Shown piece by piece: positions 1-8,353 of a stretch of 64,000 nt of DNA (position 1 is its first letter; each line of letters opens with the position of its first letter). Source of the DNA: Phycisphaerae bacterium (GTDB taxonomy: Bacteria > Planctomycetota > Phycisphaerae > Phycisphaerales > UBA1924); assembly GCA_030432255.1 (NCBI GenBank), contig JAUIHS010000001.1:372001-436000 (forward strand), read 5' to 3'. The notes beneath the pieces are model-generated. The model ran no database searches and was not told where the DNA came from. It saw only the letters and a list, made by a program, of their open reading frames with translations. The position numbers and the translations under genes are program-made.

Positions 1-2
1 CG

Positions 3-2573
3 CTGCTCGGTGAACGTCTGCTTGCCAATGGCGTGGTCGAGGCGATTCACATGACACCGTGGATGCCGGATGAGTTTCCGCACGGGCATCAGCATGACAT
101 GTCGGTGCACGAAGTCGCCATCCGTGAACTGGACGATGCCGCACTGGAACAGCTGAGCCGCGAGGCGCACCTCTTCCTCTCACTGGATGAGATGCGTGCC
201 ATCCGCGATGAGTATCGCGAACTCGGACGTGAGCCGCGGGAGATCGAACTGGAGACGCTTGCGCAGACGTGGTCGGAGCACTGCGTGCACAAGACGCTCA
301 AGTCCACGGTGATGTGCGAGGTCGATGAGCACGACTCCATCGAATGGCGGGGCAGACCGGGAACCGAGATCGGCGACGATGGGCGGGTCACGATTCACAA
401 CCTTCTCAAGTCCACCGTTGCAGCCGCGACACACGAACTGATCGCGGACGGAGTCGACTGGACGTTGAGTGTCTTCGTCGACAATGCCGGCATCATTGAG
501 TTTGACGAACAGCATGCGGTCTGTGTCAAGGTTGAGACGCACAACCATCCGAGTGCGATCGAGCCGTACGGTGGGGCTGCGACGGGCATCGGCGGATGCA
601 TCCGCGATGTCATGGGGACGGGTCTCGCGGCCCGCCCGATAGCCAATACCGACGTCTTCTGCGTGGCCCATCCGGACCACTGGCGTCTGCCGTCAGACGA
701 ACCCGATGCACGGGCCCTGACACCTGCGGGCTGTCTGCATCCGGGTCGGGTTCTTCGCCGGGTGGTGGATGGCGTGCGTGACTACGGCAACCGCATGGGA
801 ATTCCGACGCTGAGTGGCGGGGTGTGGTTCGATGATCGTTACATCGGGAATCCGCTGGTCTTTGCGGGGTGCGTCGGTGTGATGCCGCGGGACGCCATCG
901 CCGGCGCTGCACAGCGCGGCGACAGGATCATCGCACTGGGCGGTCGGACGGGTCGGGACGGCATTCATGGTGCGACGTTCAGTTCGGCCGAATTGACGGA
1001 CTCGCATGCGGACGAGTTTTCGCACGCGGTACAGATCGGGAATGCGATCGAAGAGAAACGAACGCTGGATGCGATCATGCGGGCGCGGGATGCCGAAGGC
1101 GGCCCGCTTTACAGCGCGATCACGGACTGCGGCGCGGGCGGTTTCTCGTCAGCAGTGGGGGAGATGGGAGAAGAGATCGGCGCTTATGTGCAGCTTGAGA
1201 GAGCACCGCTCAAGTACGCCGGTCTGACGCCCACCGAGATCTGGATCAGCGAATCGCAGGAGCGCATGGTCCTGGCTGTCGCGCCGGAGAAGGTGGCGGC
1301 GCTGCAGGCGATCTGCGATGAGGAGCATGTTGAACTGTGCGATCTCGGCACCTTTGGCACCGACGGTGCGGAACTCGTTCTCACGTACGATGGCTCCGAA
1401 GTGGGGCGGTTGCCGATGTCGTTCCTCCACGGCGGGATTCCGATGCCGACACGCGAAGCCGATTGTCGGATTCAGAGCGGATCATGTGACATTGACACGC
1501 CGTCCGCGGACATCGGTGAGACACTCCTCCGTCTGCTGGCACATCCGAACATCGCATCGAAGCACTGGATCATCGAGCAGTACGATCACGAGGTGCAGGG
1601 CGCCACGGTTTTGCGGCCACAGGTGGGCGCGGGCAGAGGTCCGGGTGATGCATCGGTTGTTGAACCGGTTCCGGGAAGTGGACAGGGGCTGGCGATCTCG
1701 TGCGGGCTGGCGACCGCGTTCGGCGATCCGAAGCGCGGCGGTGATCCCTATGACATGGTGCTCGGAGCGATCGATGAGTGCGTGCGCAATCTGGTGTGCG
1801 TCGGCGCCGATCCGAAGCGTATCGCGATCCTCGACAACTTCTGCTGGCCGAGTTGCGGTCGTCCGGAGAACCTCGGCATGCTGGTGCGGGCCGCGGTCGG
1901 ATGCTACGACGGCGCCAAGGCGTACCGCACGCCGTTCGTGTCGGGCAAGGATTCGCTGAACAACCAGTTCAAGGCGGAGGATGGTCGGACCATCGAGATT
2001 CCCCCGACTCTGCTGATCACCGGCATCGGGATTGTGCCCGACCTCGATCGGTGCATCACGATGGATGCCAAGGCGCCCGGGAACGTGCTCCTGCTTGTGC
2101 GCGTGGATGCGGATATCGTCGGCCTTGGTTGTTCGCATGTTGCCGAGGTGCTCGGGTTCACTTTGCCCCAGGCGCCGCCACTCGCGAATCCGGTGCGTGC
2201 GGCGTCCGCAGCGGCGGGCGTGGCATCCCTCATCGCGAAGGGGCGTGTCTGCAGTGCGCATGACTGTTCCGAGGGCGGGGCGCTGGTTGCCGTGGCCGAG
2301 ATGCTGATCGCGTCCGGGCCCGATGGCGGCTGCGGCTGTGATGTCGAGTCGTTCGTGACAGAGCCGCTCGATGTCTTCGCCGAGGGAACGGGTCGATACA
2401 TCCTCGAAGTGCGGCCCGGTGATGTGGAGACGGTGGTCGCTGAACTCGCGGCATTCGACACGGAAGCGATTCCTGTGGGCACCCTCAGCGACTCGGGTCG
2501 ACTGCGCATGGACGGGGTGGACCTCAGTGTCGTTGACCTGCACCGAGCGTGGTTCGGCACGCTGGACTGGTGA
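3..2573 (+). CDS. purL: Phosphoribosylformylglycinamidine synthase, 5' partial
   Basis: Catalyses the ATP-dependent conversion of FGAR to FGAM in purine synthesis. The frame is open to the left edge, so the start lies outside the window; about 856 residues are visible. The first residues (LLGERLLANGVVEAI) resemble the end of a PurS segment, suggesting a PurS-PurL fusion (inference). Seen: TWSEHC at nt 267-284, ETHNHPSAIEPYGG followed by GATGIGG at nt 534-593, and FVSGKDSLNNQF near nt 1935-1970 in the second AIRS-like half. The protein ends in the usual way after the second half (AWFGTLDW) with no glutaminase domain, so PurQ must be a separate gene. A GTG at nt 33 is an internal codon, not a believable start. 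purM lies in the same window at nt 59020 but is not linked. Confidence 0.95.
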   Translation: MLGERLLANGVVEAIHMTPWMPDEFPHGHQHDMSVHEVAIRELDDAALEQLSREAHLFLSLDEMRAIRDEYRELGREPREIELETLAQTWSEHCVHKTLKSTVMCEVDEHDSIEWRGRPGTEIGDDGRVTIHNLLKSTVAAATHELIADGVDWTLSVFVDNAGIIEFDEQHAVCVKVETHNHPSAIEPYGGAATGIGGCIRDVMGTGLAARPIANTDVFCVAHPDHWRLPSDEPDARALTPAGCLHPGRVLRRVVDGVRDYGNRMGIPTLSGGVWFDDRYIGNPLVFAGCVGVMPRDAIAGAAQRGDRIIALGGRTGRDGIHGATFSSAELTDSHADEFSHAVQIGNAIEEKRTLDAIMRARDAEGGPLYSAITDCGAGGFSSAVGEMGEEIGAYVQLERAPLKYAGLTPTEIWISESQERMVLAVAPEKVAALQAICDEEHVELCDLGTFGTDGAELVLTYDGSEVGRLPMSFLHGGIPMPTREADCRIQSGSCDIDTPSADIGETLLRLLAHPNIASKHWIIEQYDHEVQGATVLRPQVGAGRGPGDASVVEPVPGSGQGLAISCGLATAFGDPKRGGDPYDMVLGAIDECVRNLVCVGADPKRIAILDNFCWPSCGRPENLGMLVRAAVGCYDGAKAYRTPFVSGKDSLNNQFKAEDGRTIEIPPTLLITGIGIVPDLDRCITMDAKAPGNVLLLVRVDADIVGLGCSHVAEVLGFTLPQAPPLANPVRAASAAAGVASLIAKGRVCSAHDCSEGGALVAVAEMLIASGPDGGCGCDVESFVTEPLDVFAEGTGRYILEVRPGDVETVVAELAAFDTEAIPVGTLSDSGRLRMDGVDLSVVDLHRAWFGTLDW

Positions 2574-2582
2574 GGTGCGCAG

Positions 2583-3380
2583 GTGGTGCTCCCGGTTGAC
2601 CAGGGACTGAAGATCATCCGCTCGCGCGTCGAGTCGCCCGAACAACTGGCGCATCGCATCGCGGACGTCGGGTGGATGAGCACCGCTCGCGTCATCAAGG
2701 AGGGACCTCGGCAGGCGGTCTTCGCCGGAGATCTCGACGGCACGGATCTCATCGTGCGGACGACCCGGCTCGAGCGACTGAAGGACACGCCGGCACGCTG
2801 GTCCGGTCGGACGCACGCGATGCGCCACTGGCATGGCACCGTTCTGCTCGAAAGGGCCGGGTTGCCGGCCGCTCCTCCGCGAGTCCTGTTTCGGGGGACT
2901 GATGACGATGGCGTGTACGTCGAGACGCTCGTCGCTGAGAGGGTTGTTGGTGATTCGCTCCTTCAGATGCGTGAAACAATCGATGCTTCGTGCGCGGAAG
3001 CACTGGGGCGTCATGTTGCCGCGATGCTGCAGGCCCGCGTGTACCACCGCGATCACAAGGCATCGAATCTCATTGTTCGACAAACCGATGCAGGGCCGGA
3101 AGTGGTTGTGGTTGATGCAGACGGTGTTCGTCACTCGTCACGCCGGGACGCCTGCGAGCGCATGCTGATGGCGACACTGGTCGAGTTTCTCGGGACCGGT
3201 GCGCCGCCGCGGCGAACCATGTGCTTCCGGGCGCTGCACACCTGTCTGGAGACACTGGGAGCGGAATCGCGCTGGAAGGACGTCTGGCGGCGGGTTGCCG
3301 AACTGATCGCTGCACACGGAGACCCGACACCCAAGGATGATCCGGGCGTGTACGATCCGCGGGTCAGAGCAGGGCAATGA
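2583..3380 (+). CDS. WaaP/Kdo-kinase-like protein kinase fold protein
   Basis: A 265-residue protein with a minimal kinase core like the lipopolysaccharide kinase (WaaP/KdkA) family, whose members phosphorylate lipid A core sugars at the inner membrane. Seen: the catalytic loop YHRDHKASNLIV (nt 3042-3077), an Asp-containing VVVVDADGVRH about 20 residues later that could be the metal-binding step, and an N-terminal VFAGDLDGTDLIVR strand pair. There is no signal peptide or membrane segment. Translation probably starts at GTG 2583, with GAGGTG in the right place at the end of purL; GTG 2586 is an alternative. It starts 9 nt after purL, so co-transcription is likely, yet no LPS gene is nearby, so the substrate is unknown. 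The 3' end overlaps the convergent gene by 17 nt. Confidence 0.72.
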   Translation: MVLPVDQGLKIIRSRVESPEQLAHRIADVGWMSTARVIKEGPRQAVFAGDLDGTDLIVRTTRLERLKDTPARWSGRTHAMRHWHGTVLLERAGLPAAPPRVLFRGTDDDGVYVETLVAERVVGDSLLQMRETIDASCAEALGRHVAAMLQARVYHRDHKASNLIVRQTDAGPEVVVVDADGVRHSSRRDACERMLMATLVEFLGTGAPPRRTMCFRALHTCLETLGAESRWKDVWRRVAELIAAHGDPTPKDDPGVYDPRVRAGQ

Positions 3381-4068
3381 GTGACAGCACGATCATCATC
3401 AGGAAGTGCATTGCCGGCAGGACTTTTCGAGGTACGTCGGGCGCCTTGCGGAAGAGCAGCCACATCGCGCCGGCGTAGGTCAACGATGCACCGATGGCGT
3501 AGAGCACGCGTGCGCTGAAGAACTCCCACGGCAGACTCCAGACCAGTGCGGCCAGTGCCAGCGCCATGCCGATGCGTGTGGCTCCGATTCGAAGATCGCC
3601 GGCATCCACGCTGGTCATCCGGGATGTCAGCAGCACGCTCAGGAGCCCCAGGCCTTCGGCGAGGACAACGAAGATCAGGATGCGCAGCGACTCGACCGCC
3701 TTGAATGTGGACTCGGCCCCCTCTTCTCCGAGCGGTATGGTCATGGCCGAGAGAATCACGGCCAAGAGCAGTACAGCGCCTGCCGCTCCCGCGATGACCT
3801 TCCACGAGAGCCATCCGGGTTGGCAGATGAGCGGAGTGGGTGCCGGTTCGTCCACCTCGACCGCGGGGGCGTCGGCGGTTGCTTCGGTGACTTTCTGATT
3901 GGTCCGGAGGTTGAGCCCGCACTTGATGCAGACGACGGCATCCTCCGAGGGCCACGGTTCGCCGCAACTCGGGCATGCTTCAACGCTCTCGTCCTGCTCG
4001 AGTTCGTAAAGCCCCTCGTCATCGGCAGGGCCGGAGGGATCGGACTGTTTGGGGTCATCGTCTGGCAT
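3364..4068 (-). CDS. Zinc-ribbon membrane protein, function unknown
   Basis: A 234-residue protein. An acidic N-terminus is followed by a four-cysteine zinc ribbon (CPSC at 32-35, CIKC at 47-50), a linker, then about five hydrophobic segments from residue 90 to the C-terminus. This layout (CxxC ribbon plus several membrane helices) recurs at nt 30280-31512 and 58169-58975 in this window, but the membrane parts are not obviously related. The ATG at 4068 has only a weak ribosome-binding site. It lies 6 nt downstream of the phosphoglycerate mutase gene on the same strand, so the two are probably one transcript. I do not recognise a function. Confidence 0.7.
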   Translation of the reverse strand: MPDDDPKQSDPSGPADDEGLYELEQDESVEACPSCGEPWPSEDAVVCIKCGLNLRTNQKVTEATADAPAVEVDEPAPTPLICQPGWLSWKVIAGAAGAVLLLAVILSAMTIPLGEEGAESTFKAVESLRILIFVVLAEGLGLLSVLLTSRMTSVDAGDLRIGATRIGMALALAALVWSLPWEFFSARVLYAIGASLTYAGAMWLLFRKAPDVPRKVLPAMHFLMMIVLSLIALL

Positions 4069-4074
4069 GAAGAC

Positions 4075-5346
4075 TCAGTTCTTCCTGGGTTGGTTGCGGC
4101 CGCTGAAGAGAAAGTACTCCATCAGTCCGTCACCGGGTGAGACATGAAGGTCGGCAGCTTCCGCGTTGGCTTCGGAGAAGGGTGCCTTGACAACGGATCG
4201 CACCCAGCCGCCCGCCATCAGGAAGGGCGGCGGTGTTGCGTCGTGCTTGCGCGTCTCGACCAGCGTGTAGTGATCAGGCGCGACGAGAAGTCTCCAACCC
4301 TCAGCATCGGAATCCTGTTCGACATCGCCGCAACTCTCCAGTTTCGCGAGGACCGGGCCGACGATGTGCTCGTCGATGGCCTCAAGTGCGGCGACCTTGG
4401 TAGACCAGTCCGCCTGGTGGGATGCCTCATCCGGCGCTTCGACGTGCACGATCACGAGGTCGTACCGATCGATCGCCGAGCACGCGTAACGGCCCTTCGC
4501 TTCGTAGTCCGTGTCGTGGTAGCCCGTGATGCCCGGCACGGGAATGCGATCCCAGCCGACAAGCGAAGCGATACCCGCGAGCAGATCTACGGCAGTGATG
4601 ATGCAGCCGCGCAGGCCGTACTTATCTTCAAAACTCGGCACCTGCGGCGGCGTGCCCTGTCCCCAGATCCACGCCATGGTCGCGGGCCGAAGGCCCGCCG
4701 CGGCACGCGCGCGGTTGACATCGTGTTCGGCAAAGACCTCGCGACTGATCTCCATGAGCCGAATGATCCGATCGGATCCAGCACCCGCGGGTAGAAAACG
4801 CTCCCAGGGCTGCCCGGGAATCTCGTGAGGTGGCGTGGTCTCAAGTTGACCGTAGTCAGATTCGGAGTCCACGAGAATGTGCCGATAGCTGACGCCGTTG
4901 GTCAACGCGAGCGCGGCACTGATCTCCGGCTCCTCCGTCTCCCACCGCTCGCGTAGATCGTTGAGCAGACTCCGGGCTTCGGCATCAGTGATGTGGCCTG
5001 CCGAGTGATCGATCATCAGCCCGTCGTTCGATGCTTCTTCGCCCGTCGTGACCAGGTTGAGCCGGAAAACCCAGTCAGATGTGGCAGGTGTGAGGCCGAG
5101 GGCCGCAGCCTCCAGCGGGGCGCGGCCAGTGTGGTACTGACCGGCGTCGTAGCCGAAGAGCGTCATGCAGCAGACATCTGAACCCGCACCAAAACCCGGG
5201 GGTGTGGTTGCGACCGTTCCCTGCCGGCCCATGTGGCCGATGCGATCGAGATTCGGCGTCGATGCCGCTTCGAGTGGGGTCTGGTCGTTCAACTCGGCAA
5301 GCCGATGGTCGGCGCCGCCGTCCGGGATGATGATGACATACTTCAA
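4075..5346 (-). CDS. apgM: Cofactor-independent phosphoglycerate mutase, archaeal type
   Basis: Interconverts 3- and 2-phosphoglycerate in glycolysis using metal ions instead of bisphosphoglycerate; alkaline-phosphatase superfamily. Seen: N-terminal YVIIIPDGGAD metal site, GSDVCCMTLFGYD with the catalytic Ser, HVEAPDEASHQAD, and the C-terminal metal ligands APDHYTLVETRKHDATPPPF. I place the start at TTG 5346 (423 residues) because the protein then begins LKYVIIIPDGG as in the family and GAGGCG sits 7 nt upstream; an in-frame ATG at 5391 would add 15 residues with no family match and a poorer ribosome site. It is divergent from the agmatinase gene, with a shared promoter region of about 100 bp. 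Confidence 0.88.
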   Translation of the reverse strand: MKYVIIIPDGGADHRLAELNDQTPLEAASTPNLDRIGHMGRQGTVATTPPGFGAGSDVCCMTLFGYDAGQYHTGRAPLEAAALGLTPATSDWVFRLNLVTTGEEASNDGLMIDHSAGHITDAEARSLLNDLRERWETEEPEISAALALTNGVSYRHILVDSESDYGQLETTPPHEIPGQPWERFLPAGAGSDRIIRLMEISREVFAEHDVNRARAAAGLRPATMAWIWGQGTPPQVPSFEDKYGLRGCIITAVDLLAGIASLVGWDRIPVPGITGYHDTDYEAKGRYACSAIDRYDLVIVHVEAPDEASHQADWSTKVAALEAIDEHIVGPVLAKLESCGDVEQDSDAEGWRLLVAPDHYTLVETRKHDATPPPFLMAGGWVRSVVKAPFSEANAEAADLHVSPGDGLMEYFLFSGRNQPRKN

Positions 5347-5443
5347 TGCAATCGCCTCAGTGTGGGCGTGGTAGGATGCAGCCTCCACCATCGAGGTGGA
5401 CTCACTTGCATTGTACTGATCGTCAACACGAGGAATCCGATCG

Positions 5444-6481
5444 ATGACGAGTTTCGATCCGAGTGCCGCGGCGACGCCCGGCTCCGGTGTGTTCGGCCTC
5501 CCCTTCTCCGCCGAGGAGTCTCGCATTCACCTGCTGCCGGTGCCGTTCGACGCGACGACGAGCTACGGTGGAGGCGCGGCGTCCGGTCCGGAGGCGATTC
5601 GGGAGGCATCGAGACAGGTCGATCTCTTTGATCACCAGTTCGGCCAGGTGTACGAGACGGGCATCTTCATGGAGCCGCCGGATTCGGAGATGGAGGCGGC
5701 ATCGCGCGCTGCACGTGCGTTGGCGTCTCCGATCATTGAGAAGGGGGGTGCCGATGCGGAGTCAGTCGATGATCAGCGAGCGGTTGCGGAAGTGAACGCG
5801 GCGTGCGAGAAGATGAACGAGCGCGTGCACGACTGGACGCGCGGCGTGCTGGAGGCGGGCCGCGTTCCCGGTCTTGTCGGTGGTGATCATTCGACGCCCT
5901 TCGGAGCGATCCATGCATGCGGGGAGATTGCAGCTGCGCGTGGCGTGGAGTTGGGTGTGCTCCAGATTGATGCGCACATGGACCTGCGCGAGGCGTACGA
6001 GGGATTCACGTGGTCCCATGCTTCGATCATGTGGAACGTGCTGGAGCGCATCCCGACCGTCAGCCGCCTCGTCCAGATCGGCATCCGGGACTACTGCGAG
6101 GATGAGACCGGCTACGCCCGTGGGCAGCGCGGTCGGATCAGTACCCAGCATGACTTCGACTGGTGGCGCTGGATGGATGGTGGCGCGACGTTCAGGTCCC
6201 TCTGCGAGCGGACGATCGATGAACTTCCCGCGCTGGTCTACGTGTCGCTGGATATTGACGGTCTCTCTCCCGATCTCTGCCCGGGCACGGGCACGCCGGT
6301 CCCGGGCGGGCTCACCTTCAACCAGGCAGCGGCCCTGCTGGAATGCCTCCATGCCTCCGGTCGGCGGATCGTGGGCTTCGACCTCAACGAGGTGTGCCCC
6401 CGGGAGGGCGATGGGGAATGGAACGCGAATGTGGGTGCCCGCATGCTCTACAAACTCTGCGGCGTCGCCCGCCCGAAATGA
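5444..6481 (+). CDS. speB: Agmatinase / arginase-family ureohydrolase
   Basis: A 345-residue ureohydrolase with the binuclear manganese signature: GGDHS near residue 147, DAHMD near 176, and SLDIDGLSPDLCPGTGTPVPGG near 268. The family hydrolyses agmatine, arginine or formimidoylglutamate. I favour agmatinase because the CPGTGTPVPGG stretch is typical of that branch and because speA (arginine decarboxylase) is at nt 40922, which would complete arginine-agmatine-putrescine. About 35 residues of charged sequence precede GGDHS, somewhat longer than usual. ATG 5444 has AGGA upstream. Arginase or formiminoglutamase activity cannot be ruled out by eye. Confidence 0.85.
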   Translation: MTSFDPSAAATPGSGVFGLPFSAEESRIHLLPVPFDATTSYGGGAASGPEAIREASRQVDLFDHQFGQVYETGIFMEPPDSEMEAASRAARALASPIIEKGGADAESVDDQRAVAEVNAACEKMNERVHDWTRGVLEAGRVPGLVGGDHSTPFGAIHACGEIAAARGVELGVLQIDAHMDLREAYEGFTWSHASIMWNVLERIPTVSRLVQIGIRDYCEDETGYARGQRGRISTQHDFDWWRWMDGGATFRSLCERTIDELPALVYVSLDIDGLSPDLCPGTGTPVPGGLTFNQAAALLECLHASGRRIVGFDLNEVCPREGDGEWNANVGARMLYKLCGVARPK

Positions 6482-6513
6482 TCGGTTCACGAGCCCACAG
6501 TGGCCGGGTGCGG

Positions 6514-6519
6514 TAGGCT
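6514..6519 (+). promoter_or_regulatory. Candidate -10 hexamer for a leaderless transcript
   Basis: TAGGCT lies 7 nt before the ATG of the glycosyltransferase gene. No Shine-Dalgarno sequence is visible. The -35 region is unremarkable. Confidence 0.4.
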
Positions 6520-6526
6520 GTCTGGC

Positions 6527-8320
6527 ATGTCGCTCATGCGTCAGTCCAACCAGCCGGGCGCGATCGCACATCTGCTCGCGCTGCTCATCCTCCTGACGTC
6601 GACCGGACTGACGATGTCCATCGGTCTCGGTGGACGGGATTCCACGCACACCATGGAAAACGTGGCCGTGGCCTGCGCCCAGGAGACGTGGCTGCGCTGG
6701 CACGATGGCGATGCGCTCAGCCTGTACGTCACCTCGAACTCCGAGATCCGACGGATTCGCAAGCCGCCGATGCTCGTGTGGCTCGACATGGCGGTGTGGG
6801 CCGACCAGGTCCCGGAGCACGCCGAGCCGTCAAAGTTACTGCTGCGAGCCAGGATGGTCACGCTCTTCCTCGCGCTGCTGGTGGTCGCATCGATCTACTG
6901 GTCCGCCAACACGCTCCGAGGCTTTCGCTTTGCCATACTCTCCGGACTGATTGCCGCGACGACACTCCTCCTGCAGCGCCAGGGGCGGACGGCGTCCTAT
7001 GACATCCACATGGCGGCATGGACGGCGCTGGCAGCCGCCGGTCTTCTGCATGCGATCCGGCCGGGGCGGACAGATCAGACTCGGGTGCGGACGTGGCTCG
7101 GTTGGAGCGCCTGCTTCGTGGGCCTGCTCTTCGCGTCGTATTCCAAGAATCCGCTGCCCGTGGCACTGAACGTGATCCCCGGGATTGGCGCCATTCTGCT
7201 CCACCATCGACACCGGTTCGTCAACACGGCCCGACTCGCGCTCGTCAGCGGGCTGGCACTGGCCGGTGTCGGTATCTGGTACTGGTGGGTCTTCCGCACA
7301 TTCCCGGAGACGGCGGCAGCGCTTCAGCATGAGGTCACGCAGCCTCGCGGCGACGATGCGCAACCCTTCTATTACTACCTGGGACTGATCGGACTGGTGG
7401 CGCCGTGGTGCGTGTGGCTGGTCAGTGGTGTGGTCCATCCGTTCACGAGTCTGCGTCGGGATGTCGTGGGCGATCCGGAGTCGGCGCGGATCCACCACGT
7501 CGCGCGCTGGTTGCCGCTGCTGTGGTTCGGGGCCATCTTTTTGCTCTTCTCGATTCCGGAGGCCAAGCAGCAGCGTTACATCCTGCCCATCATTCCGGCG
7601 GCGGCGCTGCTCATCGCGAGCGTGTGGTTCGATCACGAGCGCATGTCCCGCCGAGGTGAGAAGGACCGGGCGATCATGCCGTTTGCGTACGCCCATTGGG
7701 GTGGGCTCTGTGTGGCATCCGTCGCGATCACCCTGCTGCTCGGCTGGCCGGAGTGGACAGCGGACATGCTGATGCGCATCACGGACGAGGAAGAGCCGCC
7801 GGTGTATGCCGGCGCCGGGATTGTGCCGGCGGTCCTCGTGGGCCTCGTGCTCCTGCTGCTTGCACTCACCGGGTTGGTCGTTCACCGGCAATGGAAGCCC
7901 TTCCGCGCCGGGATCATCTGCGGGATCTGGTCGATGATGGCGCTGGGGGCCAACTGGTTCGGGTACTCGGGTGCGGAATCGGGTATCCACCCGCTGCGCG
8001 CACCGACTGAAGAACTTCGGGTCGAACTCGCCGACGCACCGATCTATGAACTGCGGACGCCGGACATGGAAGAGCGACTCGGACTGATCAACGAGGAGTT
8101 CAGGTTCTACCTCGGGCGTCTCATCAAGCGACTTCCCATGAGCGAGATTGAGGACGAAGTTGCCGGTGGCGACGTCTTCTACCTGCTGGTCCGACCCGAC
8201 CGAGTCTCTGCCGATGAACTCACCGCATTGGGACTGTCCCCGATCCGGGAGGTGCGTACCGACAAGCGGCGGAAGATGATGCTGTGGAGCAGCGCAGGCC
8301 AGGAACCACCCTCGCTCTAA
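6527..8320 (+). CDS. ArnT/PMT-like integral membrane glycosyltransferase
   Basis: A 597-residue membrane protein with about ten hydrophobic segments between residues 10 and 470 and a soluble C-terminal tail of about 110 residues. The first periplasmic loop has DSTHTMENVAVA, the position where this family carries acidic residues, and RRIRKPPMLVWL, matching the KPPxxxW element. Such enzymes move a sugar from a polyprenyl-phosphate donor to lipid A, proteins or other envelope acceptors (family knowledge); the acceptor here is unknown. The start is placed at ATG 6527 because TAGGCT ends 7 nt upstream and nothing resembles a ribosome site; GTG 6500 is the longer alternative. It follows the agmatinase gene but has its own likely promoter. 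Confidence 0.78.
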   Translation: MSLMRQSNQPGAIAHLLALLILLTSTGLTMSIGLGGRDSTHTMENVAVACAQETWLRWHDGDALSLYVTSNSEIRRIRKPPMLVWLDMAVWADQVPEHAEPSKLLLRARMVTLFLALLVVASIYWSANTLRGFRFAILSGLIAATTLLLQRQGRTASYDIHMAAWTALAAAGLLHAIRPGRTDQTRVRTWLGWSACFVGLLFASYSKNPLPVALNVIPGIGAILLHHRHRFVNTARLALVSGLALAGVGIWYWWVFRTFPETAAALQHEVTQPRGDDAQPFYYYLGLIGLVAPWCVWLVSGVVHPFTSLRRDVVGDPESARIHHVARWLPLLWFGAIFLLFSIPEAKQQRYILPIIPAAALLIASVWFDHERMSRRGEKDRAIMPFAYAHWGGLCVASVAITLLLGWPEWTADMLMRITDEEEPPVYAGAGIVPAVLVGLVLLLLALTGLVVHRQWKPFRAGIICGIWSMMALGANWFGYSGAESGIHPLRAPTEELRVELADAPIYELRTPDMEERLGLINEEFRFYLGRLIKRLPMSEIEDEVAGGDVFYLLVRPDRVSADELTALGLSPIREVRTDKRRKMMLWSSAGQEPPSL

Positions 8321-8353
8321 CGGCCAGGCCTCCAGCTACCAGCACCGCGCAAC

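Noticed and set aside
1482-3134. Minus-strand frame of 550 codons across the end of purL and the kinase gene
   Set aside because: Antisense of two well supported genes; no homology and no start signals.
5762-6820. Minus-strand frame of 352 codons opposite agmatinase
   Set aside because: It runs through the catalytic motifs of agmatinase in antisense and shows no domain of its own; 6836-7990 minus is the same kind of artefact.
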